DNA from: an uncultured bacterium
GTDB lineage: Bacteria > Cyanobacteriota > Vampirovibrionia > Gastranaerophilales > Gastranaerophilaceae
Reading direction: 5' to 3'
Assembly: GCA_949286705.1 (NCBI GenBank)
Contig: CASEDF010000001.1
Coordinates: 186,001 to 250,000, forward strand
Length of the DNA: 64,000 bases
The notes under the pieces are model-generated. The model saw nothing but the letters and a program-made list of their open reading frames with translations. It had not been told where the DNA came from and made no database searches. Below, in pieces: positions 43,453 to 51,454 of the stretch; positions within the stretch are counted from its first letter, which is position 1, and every line of letters starts with the position of its first letter. A program made the position numbers and the translations under genes.

Positions 43453-44213
43453 TATTTTATAATACACCTATGGATAAGAGAGTTTTTGCTGAGAATTTAA
43501 AAATAAGATATTCGGAAATGGATTTGAATTTAGTGTTAAAACCTGCGGTATTGCTGCATTTTTTACAGGATATGGCAAGCGACAATGCTGAAAATTTGGG
43601 TTTCGGGTATTCTTTTATAATAAAGAAGAATCTGGCATGGTTTTTGCTTAAGTACAGAATGGAGTTTGAGGATTATCCGGAAAAAATTTATGACTTGAGG
43701 CTTACAACCGAACCCAGAGGGTATAATAAAATTTTTGCTTTTCGTAATTTTTCAATATATGACGGAGAAAAACTTTTAGGCAGAGCATCAAGCACGTGGT
43801 CGTTAGTTGATATTAATACCAAAAGTATTGTACCTATTGGAGATGCTCTTGAAAATAATCCCGGCATGCCGCCTTATGTAAAACGTGAGGATGATCTGGT
43901 TTTTGAAAAAATAAAACCGATTGAAAAAGTTGATGCGGAAAAGATTTTTGAGATAAGGTATGACGATATAGATGTTAATAAGCATGTTAATAATGCGAAT
44001 TATATAGTCTGGGCATTTGAGCCGTTGGATTTTAATTTCAGAAGCTCCAAAAAACTTAAAACGCTGGATATGGTTTTTAAAAAAGAGGTTACATACGGAT
44101 GCAAAGTTCTTTCGCAGGTGCAAATTTTAGAGAATACAACAACGCATGTCCTGAAAAATGCCGAAACAGGTGAAGATTTGTGTCATATATGTGCCTTCTG
44201 GAAAGATAAATAG
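43449..44213 (+). CDS. Acyl-ACP thioesterase
   Basis: The 254 residues make two hot-dog domains, as in plant FatA/FatB and bacterial PF01643 enzymes. The first has RYSEMDLNLVLKPAVLLHFL and GYSFIIKKNLAWFLLKYR. The second has IRYDDIDVNKHVNNANYIVW, with the catalytic Asn/His pair N-x-H-V-N-N. It releases free fatty acids from acyl-ACP, linking to the fab genes further right. It is coupled to the upstream regulator by an ATGA overlap. Confidence 0.9.
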   Translation: MIFYNTPMDKRVFAENLKIRYSEMDLNLVLKPAVLLHFLQDMASDNAENLGFGYSFIIKKNLAWFLLKYRMEFEDYPEKIYDLRLTTEPRGYNKIFAFRNFSIYDGEKLLGRASSTWSLVDINTKSIVPIGDALENNPGMPPYVKREDDLVFEKIKPIEKVDAEKIFEIRYDDIDVNKHVNNANYIVWAFEPLDFNFRSSKKLKTLDMVFKKEVTYGCKVLSQVQILENTTTHVLKNAETGEDLCHICAFWKDK

Positions 44214-44323
44214 CAAAAATTATTTTTTTATGTTTTGGTAATATTACTTAAAATAAACTTGTAGATAACACCTCAAAGATTTATAATAATCATGCTCGAC
44301 AAAAACAGAAAGGATTAAGAATA

Positions 44324-45337
44324 ATGGTTTTAGAAATGACATTTCCGCAGCTGGAACGCGCAATTAATCCGACCCATGACATAAAATTATTTGCGGGACG
44401 TGCCAATTCCAAACTGGCTCAGGAAATTGCTGATTACTTAGGTACAACAATCGGACCTATGGTTGTAAAAAATTTTGCTGACGGAGAAATTTATGTTCAG
44501 GTTAAAGAAAGTGTCCGCGGAGATGATGTTTTTATTATTCAGCCGTTATGCAATCCTGTTAATGAAAATTTGATGGAATTATTGATTATAATTGATGCTT
44601 TTAAACGTGCGAGCGCAAAAACAATTACGGCTGTAATTCCGTATTACGGTTATGCAAGACAGGACAGAAAAACTTCCGGTCGTGAAGCTATTACCGCAAA
44701 ACTTGTAGCGGATTTGTTGACAACTGCAGGTGCAAACAGAGTTCTGGCAATGGATTTGCATACAGGTCAAATTCAAGGGTTCTTTAATATTCTTGTGGAT
44801 CACATTTTTGCAACACCGATTCTGGTAAATTATATCAAGAGTTTGAATATCAACCCTGATGATATGGTTGCGGTAAGCCCTGATACAGGCGGTGTTCAAA
44901 GGACAAGACATTTTGCAAAACAAATCGGCTGTTCGCTTGCGATTATTGATAAACGCCGCGACAAACACAATGAAGCCATTGCATCACACGTAATCGGTGA
45001 TGTTAAAGGCAAAGTTTGCGTGATGTTTGATGATATTATAGATACTGCGGGAACGATTTGTGAGGCATCAAAACTTCTAGTGAGAGAAGGGGCAAAAGAA
45101 GTTTACGTTTGTGCGGCGCATCCGGTATTTTCAGGACCTGCAATAGAAAGACTTGCAAACGCACCGATTAAAGAATGCGTTGTGACAAATACAATTCCTC
45201 TTGATATGGAAAAAATGCCTCCGAATATTAAACAGTTATCTGTTGCATCACTCCTCGGGCAGGCAATTTCCAGAATTCATGATGATGAATCCGTAAGCTC
45301 ATTGTTCGGCTTTGAAAAAGATATTCAGGTTTCTTAA
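44324..45337 (+). CDS. prs: Ribose-phosphate pyrophosphokinase
   Basis: The 337-residue enzyme makes PRPP from ribose 5-phosphate and ATP. KLFAGRANSKLAQEIADYLG opens the family pattern. YYGYARQDRK is the ATP loop, DLHTGQIQGFF the metal site, and VMFDDIIDTAGTI the PRPP-binding loop. The start has AAAGGA upstream. The C-terminus is about 15 residues longer than the usual core. A structured RNA follows its stop. Confidence 0.97.
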   Translation: MVLEMTFPQLERAINPTHDIKLFAGRANSKLAQEIADYLGTTIGPMVVKNFADGEIYVQVKESVRGDDVFIIQPLCNPVNENLMELLIIIDAFKRASAKTITAVIPYYGYARQDRKTSGREAITAKLVADLLTTAGANRVLAMDLHTGQIQGFFNILVDHIFATPILVNYIKSLNINPDDMVAVSPDTGGVQRTRHFAKQIGCSLAIIDKRRDKHNEAIASHVIGDVKGKVCVMFDDIIDTAGTICEASKLLVREGAKEVYVCAAHPVFSGPAIERLANAPIKECVVTNTIPLDMEKMPPNIKQLSVASLLGQAISRIHDDESVSSLFGFEKDIQVS

Positions 45338-45383
45338 AATCTACACCGAACGTACGAGATTTTTATAAAGTTTAAAAGTTTAC

Positions 45384-45485
45384 AAGAACGGCTGCCGATA
45401 AAAGGAATATGATATGAAAAACTTCGGTTTTTCATACCTCCTCCCCAAGTCTGGTAGCCGTTCTTATTAAAGACGGCTTTTTTTT
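45384..45485 (+). ncRNA. Candidate structured small RNA after prs
   Basis: The closing stem AAGAACGGCT (45384-45393) pairs perfectly with AGCCGTTCTT (45456-45465). Inside is a 10-bp hairpin with a TTCG tetraloop (arms TATGAAAAAC/GTTTTTCATA) and an internal loop holding ACCTCCTCCCC, an exact anti-Shine-Dalgarno sequence. The 3' strand AGCCGT can instead pair with ACGGCT at 45473-45478 to form a terminator with eight T. It resembles a riboswitch/attenuator or a stable sRNA. No known family is recognised. Confidence 0.5.
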
Positions 45486-45494
45486 ACGGATTAT

Positions 45495-45523
45495 TTGTCA
45501 AAATATAGTAAATATGTTATAAT
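45495..45523 (+). promoter_or_regulatory. Promoter of pseudopilin gene 1
   Basis: TTGTCA (45495-45500), 17 bases and TATAAT (45518-45523) lie 24 bases upstream of the ATG at 45548. It lies downstream of the sRNA terminator, so the pilin mRNA starts independently. Confidence 0.75.
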
Positions 45524-45547
45524 AAAATTCAAATAAGGAGAGTTAAA

Positions 45548-46560
45548 ATGGAAGATATGACTATTTTGAATCTCGGGGGGGGGCGACTCTCCTAGGTAGA
45601 AATAGCAAGGGTTTTCAGGGCGCATGTCATCATGAACCTTGTAAAGTTGGCCCAAAATTTGTCATTCTGAACTTGTTTCAGAATCTCAAAAAACGTAACC
45701 CAGCCCATCGAATTTCTAAGTTCGCAAGGCTCACTAAGAAATTCAACCCTGGTGGGGTATACCCTGTGAGCTTCGCTCACAGAAAACACACTCCTTACTC
45801 TACTCACGTAAAACGTGTCGCGTTTACTTTGGCTGAAGTTCTGATCACCCTCGGCATAATTGGAATTGTTGCAGCCATGACAATACCGACACTTGTAAGC
45901 AAGATACAGGAAGCCCATTTTCATGCCAAATGGAAGGAATGTTATGCAATATTAAATAATGCATTCAAAATGGTTGCAGCCGAAAATCCGCGTATGTTAG
46001 TTACGAATCCTGAAAACTATAATCCTTCAAAAGAATTTATAGAGGTAATTTTATCTCACCTTCAAGTTGTAGATGTTTGTGGTGCAAATGGCAACTATGT
46101 TGAAAATTCCTGTGATAATTATTCGTATCATAAAGACAGTCAGATAAAATACAAATGGTCCGGTATTGCAGGTGTATCTTCTCAATATACATCATTGTCA
46201 GGAAGTGTTTTAAGTGCATATGATTTTGATAATATGGCGGTTTTGTTAAAAAATGGGGCATCAATATATTTTGGAGGCTCACATAGCGGAACAACAATAG
46301 TTGTTGATGTAAACAATTTTAATGGCGGACCGAATGTTCTTGGTAAAGATGTCTATGTGATAAGTATGTCAGACGGAATAATATTGAACCAGTACATAGA
46401 AAATTTATATTTTAAGCCGTCAGGAGATGAAGGAACAAGAACAGAAAAAGAGGGTTATGCAGGCTGTGACGAATCGATTGGGTTAACTTCGGAAACTGTC
46501 CATTACATATTTCAAGCCTCAGGTGCCGGCTGCAGTTACAAATATTTGCATGAAAAATAA
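45548..46560 (+). CDS. Pseudopilin-like protein 1, frame interrupted at a G9 tract
   Basis: The ATG at 45548 with AAGGAG upstream reads nine codons, three GGG codons and CGACTCTCC, then stops at TAG 45593. The pilin frame is shifted by one base: it is open from the G tract to 46560, and its first usable start is a TTG at 45673. The type IV prepilin signal KRVAFTLAEVLITLGIIG is at about 45826-45880 with A in place of G before F. The mature part is a minor-pilin-like protein ending SGAGCSYKYLHEK. One extra G would make a single 337-residue protein. The segment between the G tract and the signal contains repeat DNA read as VILNLFQNL. Confidence 0.6.
45575..45600 (+). repeat. G9-CGACTC motif, copy 1
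   Basis: Nine G followed by CGACTCTCCTAGGTAGA. The same motif with CGACTCCTCTA follows nine G at 50072 and 63972. All three lie a few codons after a start codon and keep GGG GGG GGG in the start frame. Confidence 0.85.
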
Positions 46561-46599
46561 TAATTTTTATGAGTTGAATTTTGACGGCATTTAAACATC

Positions 46600-46628
46600 T
46601 TGCATAAAACCCTTTTTTCTTTTATAAT
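46600..46628 (+). promoter_or_regulatory. Promoter of the DUF177-rpmF-plsX-fabH operon
   Basis: TTGCAT (46600-46605), 17 bases and TATAAT (46623-46628) lie just upstream of the first gene's ribosome site AAAGGAGAG. Confidence 0.7.
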
Positions 46629-46648
46629 TGGATAAAAAGGAGAGAAAA

Positions 46649-46897
46649 ATGGCACAACAATTTAATCCGCAGAATGTTAAAACAAGAACATCAGTTCTGG
46701 TTTTTATCAAAGGTTCAACAGCACCTTTAGTTTTGTATGTTGAAAACCCTCAGGATTTGTACAACGAGTTGACTCAATTAATGAAGTCTTCAGCGGCAAC
46801 ATTTATTGAAAAAGAAACAACAGGTCCTTTGAAAAAAGTCTGCTTTGTATCTAACCAGATTGCAGCACTTGCTATGCAAGAGGAGCAGTACGTTTAA
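46649..46897 (+). CDS. Small conserved-looking protein, unknown
   Basis: The ATG at 46649 follows AAAGGAGAG and gives 82 residues. The core SVLVFIKGSTAPLVLYVEN, then DLYNELTQLMKSSAATFIE, reads as a compact alpha/beta domain, perhaps PH- or Roadblock-like, but no family is recognised. Its stop overlaps the ATG of the DUF177 gene, so it is the first gene of the lipid operon. Confidence 0.75.
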   Translation: MAQQFNPQNVKTRTSVLVFIKGSTAPLVLYVENPQDLYNELTQLMKSSAATFIEKETTGPLKKVCFVSNQIAALAMQEEQYV

Positions 46898-47397
46898 TGC
46901 ATAAATCTTTATCAATAGAAGATCTTGAAGGCGCTAAAAACAAGACCCTTCATTGTAAAGTTGAAGAAGATATTGACGGTATTAATGCTGTAACGCCTAT
47001 TTCCGCTGACTTAACATTTTCATCACTTGGAGATTTTATAGAAGTCAAAGGAAATGTTAAGGGAATTGTTAAGCTTGAATGTGATTTGTGTCTTAAAGAA
47101 TTTGAATATAATCTTGATTTTGATATAGATGAACTTTATGCAAAACACGCACTATTGGAAGCTTCTGACGAATCCGGTCAGGAAATTGAAATCAAAGACG
47201 GACAATTTGTTACGGATTTGAACGGAGAAGATGAAATTGATATTTATGACTTATTGTATCAATCTGTAATATTAAATTTACCAAATAAGAAAGTTTGTGG
47301 TATAAATTGTAATGGAGAGGATAAATTTTTGAAAGAAGAACAAATGTCCGATCCGAGAATGGATGTCTTTAAAAACATCAAAATAGAAGAAATATAA
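46897..47397 (+). CDS. yceD: DUF177 (YceD) family protein
   Basis: The 166 residues contain the DUF177 pattern: VKGNVKGIVKLECDLCLKEF with the Cys pair, later IDIYDLLYQSVILNLPNKKVC. In most bacteria this gene precedes rpmF, as here, and has been linked to 23S rRNA levels. The N-terminus is usual, and the two C-terminal Cys (KKVCGINCNG) may bind zinc. Confidence 0.9.
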   Translation: MHKSLSIEDLEGAKNKTLHCKVEEDIDGINAVTPISADLTFSSLGDFIEVKGNVKGIVKLECDLCLKEFEYNLDFDIDELYAKHALLEASDESGQEIEIKDGQFVTDLNGEDEIDIYDLLYQSVILNLPNKKVCGINCNGEDKFLKEEQMSDPRMDVFKNIKIEEI

Positions 47398-47425
47398 GTA
47401 GTAAAAATAAAAAGGAAAAAGAAAA

Positions 47426-47797
47426 ATGGCAGTACCAAAGAAAAGAACAGGACATTCCGCACAGGGACACAGAAGAAGCAACTGGAAGGCTACAAAGCCG
47501 GAAACTACAAAATGCCCGAATTGCGGTGAAACAAAATTAGCACATACAGTATGCACAGCATGCGGTTACTACAAAGGTAAAGCAGTAAGCATCAAATCAC
47601 CTGACTATGTAGAAACCGTTGTTGAAAAGAAAAAACCTGCAAAAAAAGCAGCACCGAAAGCTAAAAAGGCAGAAAAAGCTGAAAAAGTTGAAGAAGTTGC
47701 AGAAGAAGTAAAAGCTGAAGAAACTTTGGAAGCTGAGGAAGCTAAAGCTGAAGTTGTCGATGAAGAAAAAGTAATCGAAGAAAAAGAAGCTGAATAA
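47426..47797 (+). CDS. rpmF: Ribosomal protein L32 with long acidic tail
   Basis: Residues 1 to about 58 are ordinary bL32: MAVPKKRTGHSAQGHRRSNW with the zinc ribbon CPNCGETKLAHTVCTACGYY. The next 65 residues are a low-complexity tail, first Lys/Ala rich (KKKPAKKAAPKAKKAEKAEK) and then Glu rich (VEEVAEEVKAEETLEAEEAK), ending EEKEAE. Normal L32 stops near residue 60. The tail would project from the large subunit. The gene lies in the usual DUF177-rpmF-plsX order. Confidence 0.95.
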   Translation: MAVPKKRTGHSAQGHRRSNWKATKPETTKCPNCGETKLAHTVCTACGYYKGKAVSIKSPDYVETVVEKKKPAKKAAPKAKKAEKAEKVEEVAEEVKAEETLEAEEAKAEVVDEEKVIEEKEAE

Positions 47798-47874
47798 GTT
47801 TATAGCCTTGAAACGTCATCCCCGATGAGGGGATTGACGTAAAAGGGGAAGATAGTTGGCTTAGGAGAGGGAAA

Positions 47875-48930
47875 ATGACAAGAATAGCAATAGATGCAAT
47901 GGGCGGCGATCATGCCCCGCACGAAATAGTAGCGGGAGCTGTTTGGGCTGCTCAGGATTACGGCGTAGCACTTGAATTGGTCGGGAAACAGGATAGAATT
48001 GAGCAGGAACTCGACAGAATTTCTCACGAAGGTTTTTATTCGGATTGCGGAAAGGCCGGAAAGCAGCATCGTATAAAAATAGACACTTCTAAGCTGGATA
48101 TAAAAATTACCCATGCTTCCGAGATTATTGAAATGGGCGAGGCCCCGGGACAAGCTATCAGAAAGAAGAAAAAATCTTCAATAGTTTTGGCAGTTGATGC
48201 TGTTGCAACAGGCAGTTCCGACGCGGTTGTCGCAGCCGGCTCAACAGGTGCCGCTATGGCATCAAGTTTGTTCGGTCTGGGCAGAATCCCCGGAATTGAC
48301 AGACCCGCAATTGCCGTAACTTTACCGACTATTAAAAGACCGATTGTTGTTATTGATGCCGGTGCTAACAGTAATTGCAGCCCTGAAATGCTTTATCAGT
48401 TTGCGGTTATGGGAACAACTTTTTCTAAAAACGTTTTAGGAATTGAGCATCCGCGTGTAGGTGTTTTGAATATCGGTGAAGAAGCCGGAAAAGGAAATGA
48501 GCTTGCACAACTTACTTATAAATTATTGGAAGAACATCAGGAAAGAATTAACTTTGTCGGAAATATTGAAGGTAAAGAAATTTTCCTGAGCGTTTGTGAT
48601 GTTGTTGTTTGCGATGGTTTTGTCGGAAACGTTGCGTTGAAAGTAACTGAAGGCACTTCTCAAATGTTATTCAGAATGCTTAAGCAGGAATTTAAAGCGG
48701 ATTTATTGGGTAAAGTTATCGGACTTCTTGCAAAACCGTTTATGAAGAGAATTTACACCAAAATTAACTATGAAGAATTCGGCGGCGCATTACTTTTAGG
48801 CGTCAAAGGAATTACGGTAATCTCACACGGCAGAAGTAAAGCCTATGCGATTAAAAATGCCGTAAGAGTTGCAAAAGAGGCTGTCGAAACCGGTGTTAAC
48901 GAGAAAATAGCAAAGTTTTATGAGGAATAA
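47875..48930 (+). CDS. plsX: Phosphate acyltransferase PlsX
   Basis: The 351-residue enzyme makes acyl-phosphate from acyl-ACP for phospholipid synthesis. It opens RIAIDAMGGDHAPHEIVAGA and holds AAGSTGAAMASSLFGLGRI, VIDAGANSNCSPEML and VVVCDGFVGNVALKVTEG. The start has GAGAGGG upstream. It overlaps the region before fabH, in the standard rpmF-plsX-fabH order. Confidence 0.96.
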   Translation: MTRIAIDAMGGDHAPHEIVAGAVWAAQDYGVALELVGKQDRIEQELDRISHEGFYSDCGKAGKQHRIKIDTSKLDIKITHASEIIEMGEAPGQAIRKKKKSSIVLAVDAVATGSSDAVVAAGSTGAAMASSLFGLGRIPGIDRPAIAVTLPTIKRPIVVIDAGANSNCSPEMLYQFAVMGTTFSKNVLGIEHPRVGVLNIGEEAGKGNELAQLTYKLLEEHQERINFVGNIEGKEIFLSVCDVVVCDGFVGNVALKVTEGTSQMLFRMLKQEFKADLLGKVIGLLAKPFMKRIYTKINYEEFGGALLLGVKGITVISHGRSKAYAIKNAVRVAKEAVETGVNEKIAKFYEE

Positions 48931-48934
48931 TAAT

Positions 48935-49951
48935 ATGGCAGATAAATATATCCCTGTTAAAATTGCAGGTGTTGGTTACAGTTTACCTGAAGCGGTTGTT
49001 ACAAACGATGATTTGACAAAATTATACGAAACATCCGACGAATGGATTTATACACGTACGGGGATTAAGGAAAGACGTTTGGTTTCAGGCGATGAAGATG
49101 CAATTGATCTCGGGTTTGACGCTGCAAAAAAAGCGCTTGACAAATCCGGAATTAAACCCGAAGAATTGGATTTGATTATTGCCGCATCATCTGCTCCTCC
49201 GCAGTTGTATCCTGCAATTGCATGCCATATTCAATCAAGATTGGGAATTGAAACCGATATTCCGGCATTTGATATTACTGCGGCATGCTCAGGTTTAATC
49301 TATGGCATGCAGGTTGCAAAAGGTTTTATTAATTCCGGAATTTACAAAAATATTTTGATAGTTGCAACAGATAACAACTCAAGATATTTGGACTGGTCAG
49401 ACAGAGGAACATCAATTCTGTTCGGCGACGGCGCTGGTGCCATGGTAATGACAGCATCTGATGACGGTCTGGATGATATTTTGTCAATTGATATTAAGGC
49501 AAAAGGTTCAATTGGTGAATTGATTTATAAAGATAATGTCGGCAAAAATTGTCCGCTTGTTGCTCCGTGTACTGAAAAAGACGGTTTTATTCATATGAAC
49601 GGAAAAGAAGTTTACAAGTTTGTTGTAAGAATTTTGCCGCCATATATTGAGGAAGTTATTGAAAAATCAGGTTTGAAAGCTGATGACATTGATTATTTAA
49701 TTCCGCATCAGGCAAATTTGAGAATTATTCAGGCGGTTCAGGAAAGACTTCAATATACTGACGAAAAAGTAATAACAAATATTAAATACTATGGAAATAC
49801 ATCAGCTGCATCAGTTCCTATTGCTTTGGCAGAAGGTGTTGAAAAAGGTACTGTTAAACTTGGCAGAGATAAAACAGCAATTCTATGCGGTTTTGGTGCA
49901 GGCATGACATGGGGTGCCGCAATCGTAAGACTTCGTGAAGGTATTTGTTAA
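48935..49951 (+). CDS. fabH: 3-oxoacyl-ACP synthase III
   Basis: From the ATG at 48935 (GAGGAA upstream) the protein has 338 residues. FabH starts fatty acid synthesis by condensing acetyl-CoA with malonyl-ACP. The catalytic triad is in ITAACSGLIYGM (Cys), IPHQANLRI (His) and KYYGNTSAASVPIA (Asn). A terminator follows 9 bases after the stop. Confidence 0.96.
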   Translation: MADKYIPVKIAGVGYSLPEAVVTNDDLTKLYETSDEWIYTRTGIKERRLVSGDEDAIDLGFDAAKKALDKSGIKPEELDLIIAASSAPPQLYPAIACHIQSRLGIETDIPAFDITAACSGLIYGMQVAKGFINSGIYKNILIVATDNNSRYLDWSDRGTSILFGDGAGAMVMTASDDGLDDILSIDIKAKGSIGELIYKDNVGKNCPLVAPCTEKDGFIHMNGKEVYKFVVRILPPYIEEVIEKSGLKADDIDYLIPHQANLRIIQAVQERLQYTDEKVITNIKYYGNTSAASVPIALAEGVEKGTVKLGRDKTAILCGFGAGMTWGAAIVRLREGIC

Positions 49952-49959
49952 AATTATAG

Positions 49960-49990
49960 AAAAAAGCACCCCGCAAGGGGTGCTTTTTTA
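49960..49990 (+). terminator. Terminator after fabH
   Basis: The stem AAAAAAGCACCCC-GCAA-GGGGTGCTTTTTT. The 39 bases 49960-49998 recur exactly at 59267-59305 after tpiA. Confidence 0.9.
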
Positions 49991-50019
49991 TTGCCAAAAA
50001 TTAGAATTTTTGATATAAT
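49991..50019 (+). promoter_or_regulatory. Promoter of pseudopilin gene 2
   Basis: TTGCCA (49991-49996), 17 bases and TATAAT (50014-50019), followed by AGAAGGAG before the ATG at 50045. Confidence 0.75.
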
Positions 50020-50044
50020 AAACCCAAAAAGAAGGAGAAAGCTA

Positions 50045-50997
50045 ATGAAAAATATGAAAAAAGATATTGTCGGGGGGGGGCGACTCCTCTAGGTAGCCAG
50101 GAAAAGGGTTTTGGCGGTATTGGTTGTGTAAAGTTACTAAGATACTATGATACTAAGGCAGTAAGAAGAAACATTCGTAATAGTAATGTAGCCCAACATA
50201 GTTATGTTCAGGATGACAAAAAACCTCACTTCACTCACGTTAAAAAAGCCGCCTTCACGTTAGCTGAAGTTTTGATCACCCTTGGCATCATCGGTATAGT
50301 GGCAGCCATGACAATACCGACACTTGTAAGCAAGATACAGGAAGCCCATTTTCATGCCAAATGGAAGGAATGTTATGCAATATTGAATAATGCTGTAAAA
50401 ATGGCTGCCGCAAATAATCCGTCGATGCTTGTATCACCGGAACCAAGCGGACCGTATGGAGTTGGGGGACCAAGAAGAGAATTTATAGATTCTGTTTTGT
50501 CTAATTTAAGTGTTTTGGAAACTTGTGGGAATGCTCTACATAATGGAGTTTATGACACTAGTAGTTGTGAAAATTGTCCATGGGCGGATGTTAATATTGA
50601 CTCAAATGGTATTTACAAGACTTTGGCAGGTAACAGGTTATCAGGTTATGATTTTGGCTTAAAAGCAGCATTCTTAAAAAATGGAGCAACAGTTTATTTC
50701 GGCGGTGTATTTAGCGGCTTGATTATTGCAGTGGATGTAAACAGTGCCTCAACAGCTCCAAATGTTTTAGGTAAGGATTTTTATGCAATCAGTTTATCAA
50801 TAAGCTCCAATTCCAATTTGAAGATAGAAGAACTTGACTTTAAACCTATGGGTGCTGAAGGAACAAGAACGGAAAAAGCGGGTTATGCAGGCTGTGATGA
50901 AAGTATCGGAGCTAATCCGGATGCAAACGGTACTATTAATGCGTTATTTGAAGCTCCCGGTGCAGGATGCAGTTATAAATATTTGTATGAAAAATAG
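50045..50997 (+). CDS. Pseudopilin-like protein 2, frame interrupted at a G9 tract
   Basis: The ATG at 50045 (MKNMKKDIV) enters nine G as three GGG codons, then CGACTCCTC and a TAG at 50090. The pilin frame is one base off. It is open from the G tract to 50997, with no ATG or GTG before the signal and only a TTG at 50272 inside it. The prepilin signal is KKAAFTLAEVLITLGIIG. The mature domain resembles gene 1 at both ends (NAVKMAAANNPSMLV; EGTRTEKAGYAGCDES; GAGCSYKYLYEK) but differs in the middle. One added G gives a continuous 317-residue protein. Confidence 0.6.
50072..50096 (+). repeat. G9-CGACTC motif, copy 2
   Basis: Nine G, then CGACTCCTCTAGGTAG. As in copy 1, the tract begins 27 bases after the first base of the start codon. 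AAGGGTTTT follows 8 bases further on; copy 1 also has it. Confidence 0.85.
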
Positions 50998-51000
50998 AGT

Positions 51001-51402
51001 TTATTTTTTCAAATAATCGTCAAAAGTTTTTATATTAACCTTATATCCGCAGCCGTCGTGGAGTTTGCCGGGGTAGAATATTCTTTTCGCAGGGTAATTC
51101 CGGCACATGCGCGGGCGGTGTTTGTAGTCGGAGCATAAGCCGTCCGGTGTTACAAGTTTACAGGCAAATATAAGGTTGCCTTCATCATCTTTTCCTTTTA
51201 TATAAAATCTTTTGTACTGCGGAAATAAAAATTGCATTATCTTGAATTCTTTTTCGGTATATGTATCAACGCTGTACATATAGTTGCAGCATTTACCGCA
51301 TTTTTTGCATTCGCCCGTAATTTCATAGCTTACGCGCTCCGGCACAAAGTTCGATAAAAATTCGTTTATTATAATCTGTATAAAATCTATTATTTTTTTC
51401 AT
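51001..51402 (-). CDS. YkgJ-family cysteine cluster protein
   Basis: The 133-residue protein has the CxxCxxCC cluster (CKKCGKCCNYM at about 34-44), a later CKLVTPDGLCSDYKHRPRMC, and a final Cys near GCGYK. This set is the UPF0153/YkgJ zinc/iron-chelating pattern, probably holding a metal cluster. Its role is unknown. It is divergent from the PBP1A gene and its stop is four bases from the end of pseudopilin gene 2. Confidence 0.88.
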   Translation of the reverse strand: MKKIIDFIQIIINEFLSNFVPERVSYEITGECKKCGKCCNYMYSVDTYTEKEFKIMQFLFPQYKRFYIKGKDDEGNLIFACKLVTPDGLCSDYKHRPRMCRNYPAKRIFYPGKLHDGCGYKVNIKTFDDYLKK

Positions 51403-51454
51403 ATATTGTCACTATATATTAGCATGTTATAATATAATAGCAAAAGAGGGAAAA

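Noticed and set aside
45384-45485. Signal recognition particle RNA, 6S RNA or a known riboswitch
   Set aside because: The SRP loop motif (GGAA with AGCAG) is missing, it is too short for 6S RNA, and no known aptamer core is recognised. Control of the pilin gene by attenuation is also unlikely because that gene's promoter lies after the terminator.
45548-50997. Diversity-generating retroelement acting on the pilin tails
   Set aside because: No reverse transcriptase or template repeat was found, and the differences between tails are not limited to adenine sites as far as can be seen.
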